Source of the DNA: Paenibacillus oenotherae
Lineage (GTDB): Bacteria; Bacillota; Bacilli; Paenibacillales; Paenibacillaceae
Direction: 5' to 3'
Length of the DNA: 64,000 bases
NCBI RefSeq assembly: GCF_019443105.1
Contig: NZ_JAHZIJ010000001.1
Location: 930,001 to 994,000 of the forward strand
In this document: positions 1 to 9,835 of the stretch, piece after piece
Position numbering within the stretch: position 1 is the stretch's first letter
Layout of the letters: each line of letters starts with the position of its first letter
Notes under the pieces: generated by a model
Databases searched by the model: none
Seen by the model: only the letters and a program-made list of their open reading frames with translations
What the model was told of the DNA's origin: nothing
Made by a program: the position numbers and the translations under genes

Positions 1-728
1 TGAAACATCAGATTGTCGCCCGGGGCATATCCTTGCTCAATCAGCTCCTCTACGACTCCTCTTACATGCCGGACCAGAATATTCGCTTCAACCTCCCCGA
101 TATCAATCCACAAGCTCAAATTCGCTGTACCGGAATAACGGTTATAGAAACGGCTTTCTTCAAGCGTGTTCGGATTCAGTCGAATGAAGTAAGGGGACAG
201 GATGCCTAATTTCGAGAAAATATGCGGATTGCGTAAGCCGATATGATAGGTGGCAAGTCCGCCCATCGACGAGCCCATCAGCGCCGTATGCTCCCGATCC
301 GTTATTGTGCGAAACGACTGATCCATATAGGGCTTGAGCTCTTCGATCAGAAACCGCTCATACAACTCCCCTTTGCACATAATATCCGGGGCGCCAGGAA
401 TACCTCCGTCCTCAACAGCGAAAGCGTACTCATTCAGCCGTTCCTCGCCGCGGTTGTCGATGCCGATAATAATGATTTCTTCCATAAGTCCTTCCGCAAT
501 TAACCGGTCTGCTGTCAGATGCACATTCCAGGAGCTGTTGGAAAATGGATTCGGATTGAAAATTCCCTGACCGTCGTGCATATAAAGTACCGGATACCGC
601 CGGCTTGACTCTTCAAAATAACTTGGCGGCAGGTAGATGTGCACTCCCCGTTCTTGCTCCATCACTGCGGAGGCGAAGGCGGGAATTCGCAGCAAGCGCT
701 CATCCCAAGTATTCGGGTTCATCATCAT
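1..728 (-). CDS. Putative esterase, alpha/beta-hydrolase fold (partial, runs off left edge)
   Basis: The reading frame is open from the ATG at 728 to the window edge, so the C-terminus is missing. The product is a close paralogue of the next gene upstream: both share the LPPSY segment, the YPVLYxHDGQ strand, the nucleophile motif (GSSMGG here) and the WIDIG segment. This is the putative-esterase (esterase D / enterochelin esterase-like) family, whose members hydrolyse ester bonds, often acyl groups on sugars. There is no signal peptide, so it is probably cytoplasmic. Three ATG codons lie in a row at 720-728. The start overlaps the end of the upstream gene by 29 bases, which suggests translational coupling. 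The substrate cannot be told from sequence. Confidence 0.85.
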   Translation of the reverse strand, partial: MMMNPNTWDERLLRIPAFASAVMEQERGVHIYLPPSYFEESSRRYPVLYMHDGQGIFNPNPFSNSSWNVHLTADRLIAEGLMEEIIIIGIDNRGEERLNEYAFAVEDGGIPGAPDIMCKGELYERFLIEELKPYMDQSFRTITDREHTALMGSSMGGLATYHIGLRNPHIFSKLGILSPYFIRLNPNTLEESRFYNRYSGTANLSLWIDIGEVEANILVRHVRGVVEELIEQGYAPGDNLMF

Positions 729-2046
729 GTTCCCACTCCTCTACAATGAAATGAAAGCTGGCAGATTCCGAAGTGCTGAACCTCCTGCTTGCTTCCCTTT
801 TCTCATGAAATCCGAATCCCCGGGATACTTTAATATCAAAGGCCAAGTCCCGCGGCAAAAGAAAATGCCCTTGATAAAATCCATCCCGCTTCTTAGGTAT
901 TTCAAACCCGGCATGTATCTGGGCATCGGCAGGAGTGAGCGCAGGAACGGATACGCAGATTCCAATCTCCACCATATCCGACAATTCCGGTACAACCTCG
1001 ATTACGGCTGAGCCCGTTACACCTTCATAGCGGACGAATACTTCCACCGTTCCTACAGTGAGAGGAACGATAGCGCCGTCCTCTTCTATCCGCAACACTT
1101 TAGGATGATCGACTGCATATTCGGCTGCAAGCAGGCTCATCTGGAAGCCTGTATTATACGTTACCTTTGGATAAAGATGAGTCCGCAGTCCCTTTAGGCC
1201 GATCTTCCTTCTGCCTTCAATATCCACGCTTTGAGGACGACCGATATAACCGAACAGATACAGCAGCGGGTTAGCCAGCCGTTTCGCCCAATCTGCCTGG
1301 GAATGCCCTGCTTCTGCATCCAGCATAAACATCAGATCGTCCCCGGGCTTGAAGCCCTGCCCAATAAGCTCATCGGCAAATTCCCGGACATGCCGCGGCA
1401 TAATGATGCCTTCCACCCCGCCGATATCCAGCCACACCCGAACAGACGGCTTATCCGAACATGGACGGTAAATTTTCATCTCGCTTATGGGGTCTTGATC
1501 ACCGCTCCCCTCCCCTTGCTCGTTTACAACCGCGTGCACGAAGAAAGGAGACAATATCGCAACCTGACCGAATATGTCCGGTCTTCGGAAAGCCATATGA
1601 TAGGAGACGAGGCCTCCCGCAGACGAGCCGATCAATGCCGTATTTGCCCGGTCCGGCAAAGTGCGGAATAGGCGGTCGATCATCGGCTTTAGCTCCTCGA
1701 TTATGAACTGCTCGTATACCTCCCCCTTGCATTTCGCATGGAATGCTTCCTCAACCCCTGGATTCTCGTGAAAATATTCAGATACACGTTGATCGGATAT
1801 AGAGGATATAGCGACAATAATAATTTCCTTCATATGGCCTTCGCGGCTTAAGCGGTCTGCTGTATGGTGCATCTCCCACGAATCGCCCTTCTCGTCCGCA
1901 TTGAACATATGCTGTCCATCATGCGCGTACAGGACAGGATAACGCTGCGGGACCTCCTCGTCATAGGAAGGAGGCAAATAAATATAAATTTCTCGAGAAT
2001 TGTCCAAGTACTTTGAATAAACATTAGAAATTGTGATGATATTCAT
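700..2046 (-). CDS. Putative esterase, alpha/beta-hydrolase fold
   Basis: This 448-residue protein has an N-terminal esterase domain of about 290 residues. It contains YPVLYAHDGQ, the nucleophile elbow GSSAGG and a likely catalytic histidine in DAEAGHSQADW. The C-terminal part of about 150 residues is unlike the esterase and looks like a beta-rich accessory domain. I chose the ATG at 2046 because GAGGCGG lies about 12 bases upstream. A longer in-frame start at 2106 would lie between the arms of an inverted repeat that looks regulatory. The gene is followed by an overlapping paralogue, and the two probably form one operon. The divergent neighbour is a secreted polysaccharide lyase, so a role in removing acyl groups from glycan fragments is a reasonable inference but is not shown. 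Confidence 0.85.
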   Translation of the reverse strand: MNIITISNVYSKYLDNSREIYIYLPPSYDEEVPQRYPVLYAHDGQHMFNADEKGDSWEMHHTADRLSREGHMKEIIIVAISSISDQRVSEYFHENPGVEEAFHAKCKGEVYEQFIIEELKPMIDRLFRTLPDRANTALIGSSAGGLVSYHMAFRRPDIFGQVAILSPFFVHAVVNEQGEGSGDQDPISEMKIYRPCSDKPSVRVWLDIGGVEGIIMPRHVREFADELIGQGFKPGDDLMFMLDAEAGHSQADWAKRLANPLLYLFGYIGRPQSVDIEGRRKIGLKGLRTHLYPKVTYNTGFQMSLLAAEYAVDHPKVLRIEEDGAIVPLTVGTVEVFVRYEGVTGSAVIEVVPELSDMVEIGICVSVPALTPADAQIHAGFEIPKKRDGFYQGHFLLPRDLAFDIKVSRGFGFHEKREASRRFSTSESASFHFIVEEWEHDDEPEYLG

Positions 2047-2078
2047 TTCCACAACCAACCGCCTCTTCAATAATCTAA

Positions 2079-2124
2079 AATCACTTAAACGATTAATGTA
2101 TACCACTTATACGTTTAAGTGATT
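2079..2124. promoter_or_regulatory. 13-bp perfect inverted repeat, likely operator of the esterase genes
   Basis: AATCACTTAAACG at 2079-2091 and CGTTTAAGTGATT at 2112-2124 are exact inverted repeats separated by 20 bases. They lie just upstream of the chosen start of the esterase gene. A related direct copy, CACTTATACG, lies at 2104-2113. Binding by a dimeric regulator is inferred; the regulator is unknown. Confidence 0.55.
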
Positions 2125-2263
2125 TGTTAAATGGATTCTACTCCTTACCTGTTATTTTTGTCAACTAGGAAAATAATGTAATACTAATGTTAAAAAAGTA
2201 GACATCGAGCTTTAAAAACTTCATTCAGCAGGAGAAAAGAGAGTGATATGGTGTTATGTAGGG

Positions 2264-2278
2264 TTGAAAGCGCTTTAT
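2264..2278 (+). promoter_or_regulatory. cre-like box (CcpA) upstream of the lyase
   Basis: TTGAAAGCGCTTTAT matches the cre consensus WTGNAANCGNWNNCW at all but one position. It lies about 120 bases before the lyase start, where CcpA could act in carbon catabolite repression. This is inferred from the consensus only. Confidence 0.55.
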
Positions 2279-2400
2279 ATTCTTAAATCTTCATCACTTT
2301 GCGTAGGAAAGGAGACGGTAGACGAATTTCAACGGATTCCACGCATTCGACCTCAATTCTTGCAAGGCTATCAAACCCGAAGTAAAGGAGATCGTAAAAC

Positions 2401-5400
2401 ATGGGGAAGCTTTTAAAAAGGGCAGGAGTCTATGTTTTAGCATTGCTTGTTCTTATGCAAGCAATGGCATTAGATGGTTTCAATACAGCATGGGCTAATT
2501 CGGATACGCCTGATGAACCTTATGTATCCACAATTCCCACGCCGCAGAACAGCCATCTGATCAATCCCGAATACAACAGGGATTATGACGACATGAGCGT
2601 ACAATCAAGCGCCGGTATTGTTCATCCGGGTTATTTTATCAGTCGTGAAGACTTGAACGTTATGCGCGACATGATCTGGCAAGGGAATTCGCCGTGGAAA
2701 GAATCATTTGAAACCTTTAGAAAAAGTGCCTACTCCAATTTGACTTATATCAACAGTGGACCCTTTACTACGCTGACCAGCGACAGGGAAACCTATGCGC
2801 TGATTCGCGACGCGAACGCGGCCTACTACTTATCCTTAATGTGGTACATTACAGGCAATAACGATTATGTCGATAAGGCCAAGAAAATTCTGAACGACTG
2901 GTCGAGCACGCTGGTGACCGATTCGAAGCGGGATATTATTCGCAGCGGAATAGCCGTTCCCATGCTGGTAATGGCAGCCGAAATTCTCAGATATACACCG
3001 AGCTCCGGCTGGGGGAGCGATGAGGAGCTTGAGAAATTCGAGAGTATGCTGAGGCTTCTCCTTCCCGGCGTCGACCGGAAGGACGGCTACTTCAATCAAG
3101 GAAATTTCGGCGCGCAAGCCTATATGGCCATAGCGATCTATCTGGACGATCTGGACATGTATAAGGACGCCGTCGAGCGTATTGTGCGCAATCAAGCTCG
3201 GGTTGGCTTATCCGGGATATCACATAATTTCTCGATTGATTCGATGATTCTGGACTCCGGCCAACAGGTTGAGATGGGACGCGATATTCCGCATGCCCAG
3301 GAGAGCATGCTGCCGATGTCTGCGATGGCGCGCACAACCTATATTCAAGGCACATTGGTAGATGAGACGGGAGCGTTCAAAACCGCCGAAGAAGGCGGTG
3401 TCAATCTGTTCGAGTTATATGGACAAAAGCTTTTGAAATATGCCGCCTACTTCTCCAAATATAATCTTGGCGGCGAAGTCTTCTGGCAGCCTAGCATCAA
3501 CGGAACCGGGGATCAATCCCCTTTCGGTAAAATTACGACGGATGGCAGAGGACGGATTTTCAATACCTTTGGCACTCTGCTGAATTATTATAAGCATGAA
3601 AAGGGATATGCCGATGAGGATGTCAGAACCGATCCGTACATGAGCAATGAGGACGGCATCTATATGAATTTGTACGGAGACAGCACCTACGGGAGTCTGT
3701 ATAAATATATCGATGCCGCATATGAAAGCGCTGACACTCTTGGCGTAGAAGAGATGGTAACTACACCATGGACGGTAAGCATAGGGCAGACAGGAGCTGG
3801 TCTCCCCGCAGATCCTGAACCGGTAGATGACTCTTATGAGGTATATAACCGACTGCCAGGCTATCAGTACACAGCCACCGGCGGTACGGAAGGCGGCGTT
3901 ATCACCGAACCGTTCCCGGATGAGGATGGCATCATGCGATTTGCTACCAGCAATGTGAAGAACGGCGCCTGGACAGCCTATAGCGTGGATTTTGACCAAT
4001 TCGGATCCACTCCAGGCAACATTGCGGACATGCTGATGATCAGCTTCGGCATGAATTCGAATATTGGCGGCAGTATAGATGTGCGAATTGGCGATCATGT
4101 AGCGAATCCTACAGTGAACAATTTCAACAATTCGACGCTTGCCGGCACTATACAAGTTGAGAATACGAGCTGGTACAACATTTTCAAGACCAATTCGCAA
4201 AAGCTCAAGGCCAGACCTGACCTTCTAACCGGTCAAAAAACAGTTTATTTCTACTTCTATGGCTCAGGCAACGGCTATAATTTTCATGGAAATACGCAAT
4301 GGTTCAAATTTACGAAATCAACGCTGGCAACGAATACGAAAGCGGCGGATGCCGATCTGTTCAGTTCTGCGGCCGCCGTCAAAAACCCGGATCAAACCGT
4401 TACGTTGTCGGACGGCGGATATATAGGGTTTAAAAATATGGATTTCGATAAAGGAATCCACACGTTTAATCTCACTGGCAAAACAACCGGCGGAACATTA
4501 AAGCTCGTATTGGGCTCGCCGGGCAGCGCACCCTTCAAAGAATACGCGCTGACAAGCACAGGCGAATTGATGCGGACGCTCACATTCGAGCATGGCGACA
4601 ATGAGCAATTGTACGGCCGCAATGGCGGCAATAATGATGTCTATCTCGTGTATGAGGGCGCCGGCAGCATTACAATTGACAGCATGGTTGCAAAGCCGGC
4701 TGTTAACGCATCAACCTTTCAACCTGTCAGCGGCGGAAGTTATGCTTTCCAGATTGAAGGAGAGGCAACAAGAGCGGAAGGAAAACAAGGATCTGTCAAG
4801 CTTGCTGTAGCACCGGGAGCAAAAACTTCCGTGTCTTACACAGATGTTGATTTTCTAACAGGAAGCCCTACTCTGCGGATTAAAGTAAAAAGCGATACAG
4901 ACGCCGTCTTGCATTTCGACATGCTGGGCGATCCGGTCGGCAGAGTGGCGCAATTCAAAGTACCCAGAACGGATGGACTTAGCGCCGATGGCTGGATCAC
5001 GCTGAATTTCAATCTCGCGGCCACCGGGTACGAGTCCCAGATCGGCACAACAAACTTTTTGCGAGTCACAGCTTCCAGCGAGAGCTCCGGGACCGTGGAA
5101 TTGAAAGATTTTCTGTTCAATGAGAAGAGAGATTACTCTGCGCTGTCGATTGCTTCCAATGTCAATGAAATTCTGTTGTACCCGGGAGGCAGTTATACAA
5201 ACAATGTGCTGGCGCATGACGTAAACGGCAATCAGGCTGCCGTTGTCGCGACATCCAAGCCCGAATCCGCTACTTATGATGCGCAAAGCGGCAATTTGGT
5301 CTGGCAGGTGCCAGTGGATGAGCCCGAAGGAAAAGGATACATCACATTGGCCTCAACTAGCGGCGATGGCGTCAGCACATCCGTATTTATGGTGCAATAC

Positions 5401-8400
5401 AACGTTCTCCAGAACGAGAACTATATCGCCAAGCTGATCGCCGATACGATCAACTTGTATCCGATCACCGAAGCACTAGCAGAAGACGACTATACGCCGG
5501 AGAATTGGCAGATTATTGTTTCCGCACTGAGCAATGCCAAGGCCATTACGGCTCAGGTCTCTCCATCCAGAGAGGATGCGGAGACGGCCTATTATGGTCT
5601 GAAGAATGCGCTGGATACGGCTCTCCCGATACAGGAGGCCGATATTTTCGGCAAGAGCTTTAACATCACACTTAACAATGGGAATACGGGCGGAACAGCT
5701 CGAAACATCGTATCGATCTGGTTTGACGGCAAGCCCAACACTTTTACGGAATGGCAAGGAAGCAACCAATGGGCAATGTTTGATTTCGGGCCGGCTACGA
5801 CCTTCACACTGGACCGGGCGAAAATTTTGGGTAGAGCGCAATGGGGATCCAGAATTTCCGGCGTTCGTATTGAAGGATCCAACAATGGCACGAACTGGAC
5901 ACAGTTAACGGATCCCGCCGCGAATACAGATGCCCTGCAGAAGTTTTTCAGCAAAGACGCCAATACGGCCTTCCGTTATATCAGAGTGCTTAACAACGGA
6001 AGCTGGTATGCTAATTTGGCGGAGCTTAAATTGTACGGTACATTTACGGATCTGAACTTGCTTGAAGAAATTAGCGAGGTATCGCTTGCATCGAGCAACG
6101 AGAATCCAACGGTTGCTAATGTCGGAGATACGGTGTCACTCTCATTTAAGGCGGACAATGTTATTGAAGACGTAAATGTTGTCCTTTATGGCAAACCTGT
6201 AGTGCCGGTATCCGAGGATGGTTTGAACTGGAAGGCGGAAGTCGTTGTCAGCGAGCTTGATACGCCGGGAGACATCAAGTTTGTTATTAATTATAAGGAT
6301 GGATGGCCTGTGGAACAGACAACGGACGGCTCATCCGTTAAGGTGCTTGAGGAGCCAGGATACATTCATAATGTAATGGATATCGCCAGCTTCATTGACT
6401 CAACGCCTAACCGCGCGGCAGAGACTACTCTGGCACAGGTAGCCAATCTGTTCGACAGAGATATAAGAACGAATTCGGATTTCCGCGGTCCCGGCAACAA
6501 CGGGGCAGGCTGGTTCATTATGGATTTCAAGGATCGGATGATCAAGCTGAGCAAGGTTAAATTGATCGCGAGACAGGATCAGCTTGCACGGGCGGCAGGA
6601 ACAGTAATACAAGGCTCCAATGACAATGTGAGCTGGACGAATCTGGTTACTGGCGTGGAAGGCGTACAGCCTTGGCAAGCGTTCGACGTAACAGATCAAA
6701 CGGCATACAGATATTTGAAGGTGACGAACCCTGGCAATTGGTATGGCAACTTGGCCGAGGTCAAGCTTTACGGCGAATTTGCAGAGCCGGAACTGGAAGT
6801 CGAGAGCATTACCGTTAACTCAACGACACATCAGACACAATATCTGGTAGAAGAAGAGCTTAGCGTTGCAGATCTGACGCTGGAAGTAAGCTGGAGCAAT
6901 GGAACCAAAACAACGGTGCCTGTCACAGCCGAAATGGTAGAGGGCTTTAGCAGCAGCGCTGCTGTGGAAAGCCAAACGCTGACGATTACTTACCAAGGAG
7001 CGACCACTACGTACAATGTCGCCATTTTGGAAGCGCCGACAGTCGCAGGAATCGCGATCAAATCGTCAGGGCACAAAACGCAATACCGGATCGGCGATGT
7101 TCTCGACGTATCGGGCTTGACGCTTGAAGTCCGTTGGAGCGACGCTACAACGACCGAAGTGGCAGTAACGCCGGATATGGTTAGCGGGTTCGATACCAGC
7201 GTGCCAGTGGACAGCCAGCAACTGACGATCACCTATCAAGGCCAGTCAACAACCTTTGCGATCACGATTGTGGATGCGGCTGTCCCCGTGGTAGACAGCA
7301 TCGCGATCAAGTCGACGGAGCACAAGATACAGTACCAGGTCGGCGATACGCTCGATGTATCGGGCTTGACGCTTGAGGTCCGTTGGAGCGACGATACAAC
7401 GACCGAAGTGGCGGTAACGCCGGATATGGTTAGCGGGTTCGATAGCAGCCGTGCGGTGTCGAGCCAGACATTGACCGTTACTTATGAAGGCCGCACGGCA
7501 ACCTTTACGATCACGATTGTGGGTGCGTCTGTCCCGTTGATAGACAGCATGGCGATCAAATCGACGGAGCACAAGACACAGTACCAGGTCGGCGATACGC
7601 TCGATGTATCGGGCTTGACGCTTGAGGTCCGTTGGAGCGACGATACAACGACCGAAGTGGCGGTAACGCCGGATATGGTTAGCGGGTTCGATACCAGCGT
7701 GCCAGTGGACAGCCAGCAACTGACGATCACCTATCAAGGCCAGTCAACAACCTTTGCGATCACGATTGTGGGTGCGGCTGTCCCGTTGATAGACAGCATC
7801 GCGATCAAATCGACGGAGCACAAGACACAGTACCAGGTCGGCGATACGCTCGATGTATCGGGCTTGACGCTTGAAGTCCGTTGGAGCGACGATACAACGA
7901 CCGAAGTGGCGGTAACGCCGGATATGGTTAGCGGGTTCGATAGCAGCCGTGCGGTGTCGAGCCAGACATTGACCGTTACTTATGAAGGCCTCACGGCAAC
8001 CTTTACGATCAAGATTGCTGCCAGACCGGTCGTAATCATCCCGCCGACCACTTATGTCGTCAGCTTTGACGCCAACGGCGGAACGCCAGTGTCGAGCCTG
8101 ACGGTAAATGCCGGTTCGGCAGTAGGTACTTTGCCTGGGACTGCACGAGAAGGCTATATATTCGAAGGATGGCACAATGCGGACGGAACTCCGTTCTCCT
8201 CTTCAACGGCTATCTATTCCAGCCGAACACTAACCGCGAAGTGGAGCAAGCAGCCGAATGCGGCGGAGCCGGAAACACCAGAAAAGCCGGTAGAGCCGGA
8301 GCAACCGGAACGTCCGATGATTAAGTTTACGGATGTGCTGGAGACGAACTGGGCCAGCAAGGAAATTGGACGCTTGGTCGAGCTGGGAGCCATCTCGGGA

Positions 8401-8859
8401 TACGGGGACGGAACCTTCAAGCCTCAAGCAACTGTAACAAGGGCGGAGTTTCTGAAGATGATTGTGCTTTCGCTGGGGCTGCAAGCGGAAGGAAGCAAGG
8501 CATTTGCCGATACGGAAGGTCATTGGGCGCAGCAATATGTTTCCATTGCAGGAGCGCTTGGGATCGTAAGAGGCAAAAGCGACAATACGTTTGAACCGAA
8601 TGCCGTTATTACGAGAGAGGAAATGGCCGTCATTCTGGCCCGAGTCGCCAATATGGCAACCGTTTCAAGCAAAAGTCCGTTTAAAGACGGCGGCAGCATC
8701 TCGGGATGGGCTAGCGACGCGATTGCCGCGATTGCGGAAGCGGGCATCATGAGCGGATATCCGGACGGAAGCTTCCAGCCTCAGAACAATGCATCCAGGG
8801 CTCAAGCGGCGGCTGTAATTGTCAGAATGATGGATTACCTGCTTGAAGTCCGAGAGTAG
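2401..8859 (+). CDS. Giant S-layer-anchored polysaccharide lyase (alginate-lyase-like) with discoidin and Ig-like repeats
   Basis: This is a secreted 2152-residue protein. Residues 1-32 form a signal peptide ending near AWANS. Residues of about 75-400 resemble the alginate-lyase superfamily (alpha-toroid lyases), with the segment RDANAAYYLSLMWYITGN. The middle part has beta-rich regions without a clear name. Discoidin (F5/8 type C) modules lie at about 1080-1213 and 1321-1460, each ending in a WYxNLAExKLYG motif. Five bacterial Ig-like (Big_3) repeats follow at about 1466-1880. A Listeria-Bacteroides repeat at about 1884-1950 contains FDANGGT and FEGWHNADG. Three SLH domains at about 1971-2152 would anchor the protein in the cell wall. 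AAAGGAG lies about 10 bases before the ATG. A hairpin terminator follows the gene, so it is probably monocistronic. The exact polysaccharide is unknown. Confidence 0.88.
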   Translation: MGKLLKRAGVYVLALLVLMQAMALDGFNTAWANSDTPDEPYVSTIPTPQNSHLINPEYNRDYDDMSVQSSAGIVHPGYFISREDLNVMRDMIWQGNSPWKESFETFRKSAYSNLTYINSGPFTTLTSDRETYALIRDANAAYYLSLMWYITGNNDYVDKAKKILNDWSSTLVTDSKRDIIRSGIAVPMLVMAAEILRYTPSSGWGSDEELEKFESMLRLLLPGVDRKDGYFNQGNFGAQAYMAIAIYLDDLDMYKDAVERIVRNQARVGLSGISHNFSIDSMILDSGQQVEMGRDIPHAQESMLPMSAMARTTYIQGTLVDETGAFKTAEEGGVNLFELYGQKLLKYAAYFSKYNLGGEVFWQPSINGTGDQSPFGKITTDGRGRIFNTFGTLLNYYKHEKGYADEDVRTDPYMSNEDGIYMNLYGDSTYGSLYKYIDAAYESADTLGVEEMVTTPWTVSIGQTGAGLPADPEPVDDSYEVYNRLPGYQYTATGGTEGGVITEPFPDEDGIMRFATSNVKNGAWTAYSVDFDQFGSTPGNIADMLMISFGMNSNIGGSIDVRIGDHVANPTVNNFNNSTLAGTIQVENTSWYNIFKTNSQKLKARPDLLTGQKTVYFYFYGSGNGYNFHGNTQWFKFTKSTLATNTKAADADLFSSAAAVKNPDQTVTLSDGGYIGFKNMDFDKGIHTFNLTGKTTGGTLKLVLGSPGSAPFKEYALTSTGELMRTLTFEHGDNEQLYGRNGGNNDVYLVYEGAGSITIDSMVAKPAVNASTFQPVSGGSYAFQIEGEATRAEGKQGSVKLAVAPGAKTSVSYTDVDFLTGSPTLRIKVKSDTDAVLHFDMLGDPVGRVAQFKVPRTDGLSADGWITLNFNLAATGYESQIGTTNFLRVTASSESSGTVELKDFLFNEKRDYSALSIASNVNEILLYPGGSYTNNVLAHDVNGNQAAVVATSKPESATYDAQSGNLVWQVPVDEPEGKGYITLASTSGDGVSTSVFMVQYNVLQNENYIAKLIADTINLYPITEALAEDDYTPENWQIIVSALSNAKAITAQVSPSREDAETAYYGLKNALDTALPIQEADIFGKSFNITLNNGNTGGTARNIVSIWFDGKPNTFTEWQGSNQWAMFDFGPATTFTLDRAKILGRAQWGSRISGVRIEGSNNGTNWTQLTDPAANTDALQKFFSKDANTAFRYIRVLNNGSWYANLAELKLYGTFTDLNLLEEISEVSLASSNENPTVANVGDTVSLSFKADNVIEDVNVVLYGKPVVPVSEDGLNWKAEVVVSELDTPGDIKFVINYKDGWPVEQTTDGSSVKVLEEPGYIHNVMDIASFIDSTPNRAAETTLAQVANLFDRDIRTNSDFRGPGNNGAGWFIMDFKDRMIKLSKVKLIARQDQLARAAGTVIQGSNDNVSWTNLVTGVEGVQPWQAFDVTDQTAYRYLKVTNPGNWYGNLAEVKLYGEFAEPELEVESITVNSTTHQTQYLVEEELSVADLTLEVSWSNGTKTTVPVTAEMVEGFSSSAAVESQTLTITYQGATTTYNVAILEAPTVAGIAIKSSGHKTQYRIGDVLDVSGLTLEVRWSDATTTEVAVTPDMVSGFDTSVPVDSQQLTITYQGQSTTFAITIVDAAVPVVDSIAIKSTEHKIQYQVGDTLDVSGLTLEVRWSDDTTTEVAVTPDMVSGFDSSRAVSSQTLTVTYEGRTATFTITIVGASVPLIDSMAIKSTEHKTQYQVGDTLDVSGLTLEVRWSDDTTTEVAVTPDMVSGFDTSVPVDSQQLTITYQGQSTTFAITIVGAAVPLIDSIAIKSTEHKTQYQVGDTLDVSGLTLEVRWSDDTTTEVAVTPDMVSGFDSSRAVSSQTLTVTYEGLTATFTIKIAARPVVIIPPTTYVVSFDANGGTPVSSLTVNAGSAVGTLPGTAREGYIFEGWHNADGTPFSSSTAIYSSRTLTAKWSKQPNAAEPETPEKPVEPEQPERPMIKFTDVLETNWASKEIGRLVELGAISGYGDGTFKPQATVTRAEFLKMIVLSLGLQAEGSKAFADTEGHWAQQYVSIAGALGIVRGKSDNTFEPNAVITREEMAVILARVANMATVSSKSPFKDGGSISGWASDAIAAIAEAGIMSGYPDGSFQPQNNASRAQAAAVIVRMMDYLLEVRE
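7045..8038 (+). repeat. 249-bp coding tandem repeats (Ig-like modules) with alternating types
   Basis: Four nearly identical 249-bp units start at about 7045, 7294, 7543 and 7792. A more divergent fifth lies before them at about 6799. The second halves alternate: units 1 and 3 encode DTSVPVDSQQ while units 2 and 4 encode DSSRAVSSQT. The latest duplication was therefore probably of a 498-bp pair. Confidence 0.9.
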
Positions 8860-8976
8860 CCCGGACTAGTTTGTTGAGACACAAGGGTAGTCCCCCCTGC
8901 CCCATCATAACAGTTTTCAGAACTGCTCGTTTCACAAGCAACTCTATTAAGCATATTATTTTCAAAGCTTGAAATT

Positions 8977-9020
8977 GATATGAAGATCGCCGAATTGACG
9001 GCGATCTTCATATCATTTTG
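8977..9020 (+). terminator. Rho-independent terminator of the lyase gene
   Basis: A perfect 16-bp stem (8977-8992 with 8999-9014) has a 6-base loop AATTGA and is followed by ATTTTG. It lies about 118 bases after the lyase stop codon. The U-tract is short, but the stem is long. Confidence 0.7.
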
Positions 9021-9334
9021 GTGACAGGCGGCCATTCTCTGGATCTGCTAGATCTGCTGCTCATCTATAGCAAATCCATTACAGTTGTTCATAAGCATAA
9101 GCCATATTAGGTCTCTCCTTTTCTGTTGACGCAACTGATCGAACTGCAGCAACCCACCATTCCCTTAGTAACACCTCAAAAACCAAACCGTTTACAGTTG
9201 TTGTAGTAGTAAAAAGTTTTAGAGTTACTCAGTGGGCGGCTTACTGGTTGAAGTTCCTTGGTCAGTATCAAAAGGCAGTTTATTCGAATATAAGATCGTA
9301 TCGTTAAAACAGAATCGATGACGCATTCAGCAAA
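9021..9334. other. Intergenic stretch without recognised content
   Basis: I see no reading frame with a ribosome site, no clear repeat and no recognisable gene remnant here. It lies between the lyase terminator and the hairpin at 9335-9376. Confidence 0.5.
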
Positions 9335-9376
9335 GATAAAAAAATCGCCCCACTTCTTTGAAAGCAAGGCGATTTT
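9335..9376 (-). terminator. Terminator-like hairpin
   Basis: AAAATCGCC (9341-9349) pairs with GGCGATTTT (9368-9376) around an 18-base loop. On the minus strand the stem is followed by a run of seven T. No minus-strand gene directly upstream of it is visible, so it may belong to a small unrecognised RNA or a lost gene. Confidence 0.45.
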
Positions 9377-9550
9377 CTATCTGAGATTGCGATCCACAAA
9401 CATGCTGACCAGGCAATACTAGTATTCAGCATTTCAATTCACACATAGGCTTCGCCCATTATGATGGCAAGCAATTAACGATATTTAGTTGAAAATGTTT
9501 GCAAACGGCGAGGAGATTCTTGATAAAGCTACTCTGAAATCATCAAACAT

Positions 9551-9800
9551 ACTTTCTGGGCAGCCCCTTCTCCAAGTGTTTGAAGTCAGAGTGACGAAGA
9601 AGCCTGCGAATGTGCATGAATTTCGGTTACAAGACGCCATAATGGTACAATTCCTGCGATCGTGCATGAATTTGAGGAAAAATCGGCCGTTAAGGGAAAA
9701 CCAAGGTGAAATACCTGCACTCTGGCAGGCATTTCACCTTCATGGGGTCAGAAATGCGAAAAAAACTGCCGTTCCGCATGTTTTGTCTAGCCCACATCTC
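9551..9800. repeat. Dispersed repeat, copy 1, next to an IS-like end
   Basis: ACTTTCTGGGCAGCCCCTT at 9551-9569 matches the right terminal repeat of the element at 62823-63350 at 17 of 19 positions. The following 9591-9800 is nearly identical to 62997-63209. It contains GTGCATGAATTT twice and a hairpin with CCTGC/GCAGG arms at about 9713-9729. No transposase is present. Confidence 0.8.
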
Positions 9801-9835
9801 AGGAGAGAAAACTCCAATTACATTATGACATTATC

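Noticed and set aside
3415-4200. 261-codon frame on the minus strand
   Set aside because: It is antisense to the polysaccharide lyase, without a signature or ribosome site.
7246-8175. Repeated frames on the minus strand across the Ig-like region
   Set aside because: They are the antisense of the 249-bp coding repeats, so their internal similarity is inherited from the lyase gene.
9341-9480. Possible type I toxin-antitoxin gene next to the hairpin at 9341-9376
   Set aside because: Such hairpins occur after small toxin genes, but no short hydrophobic reading frame was found on either strand.
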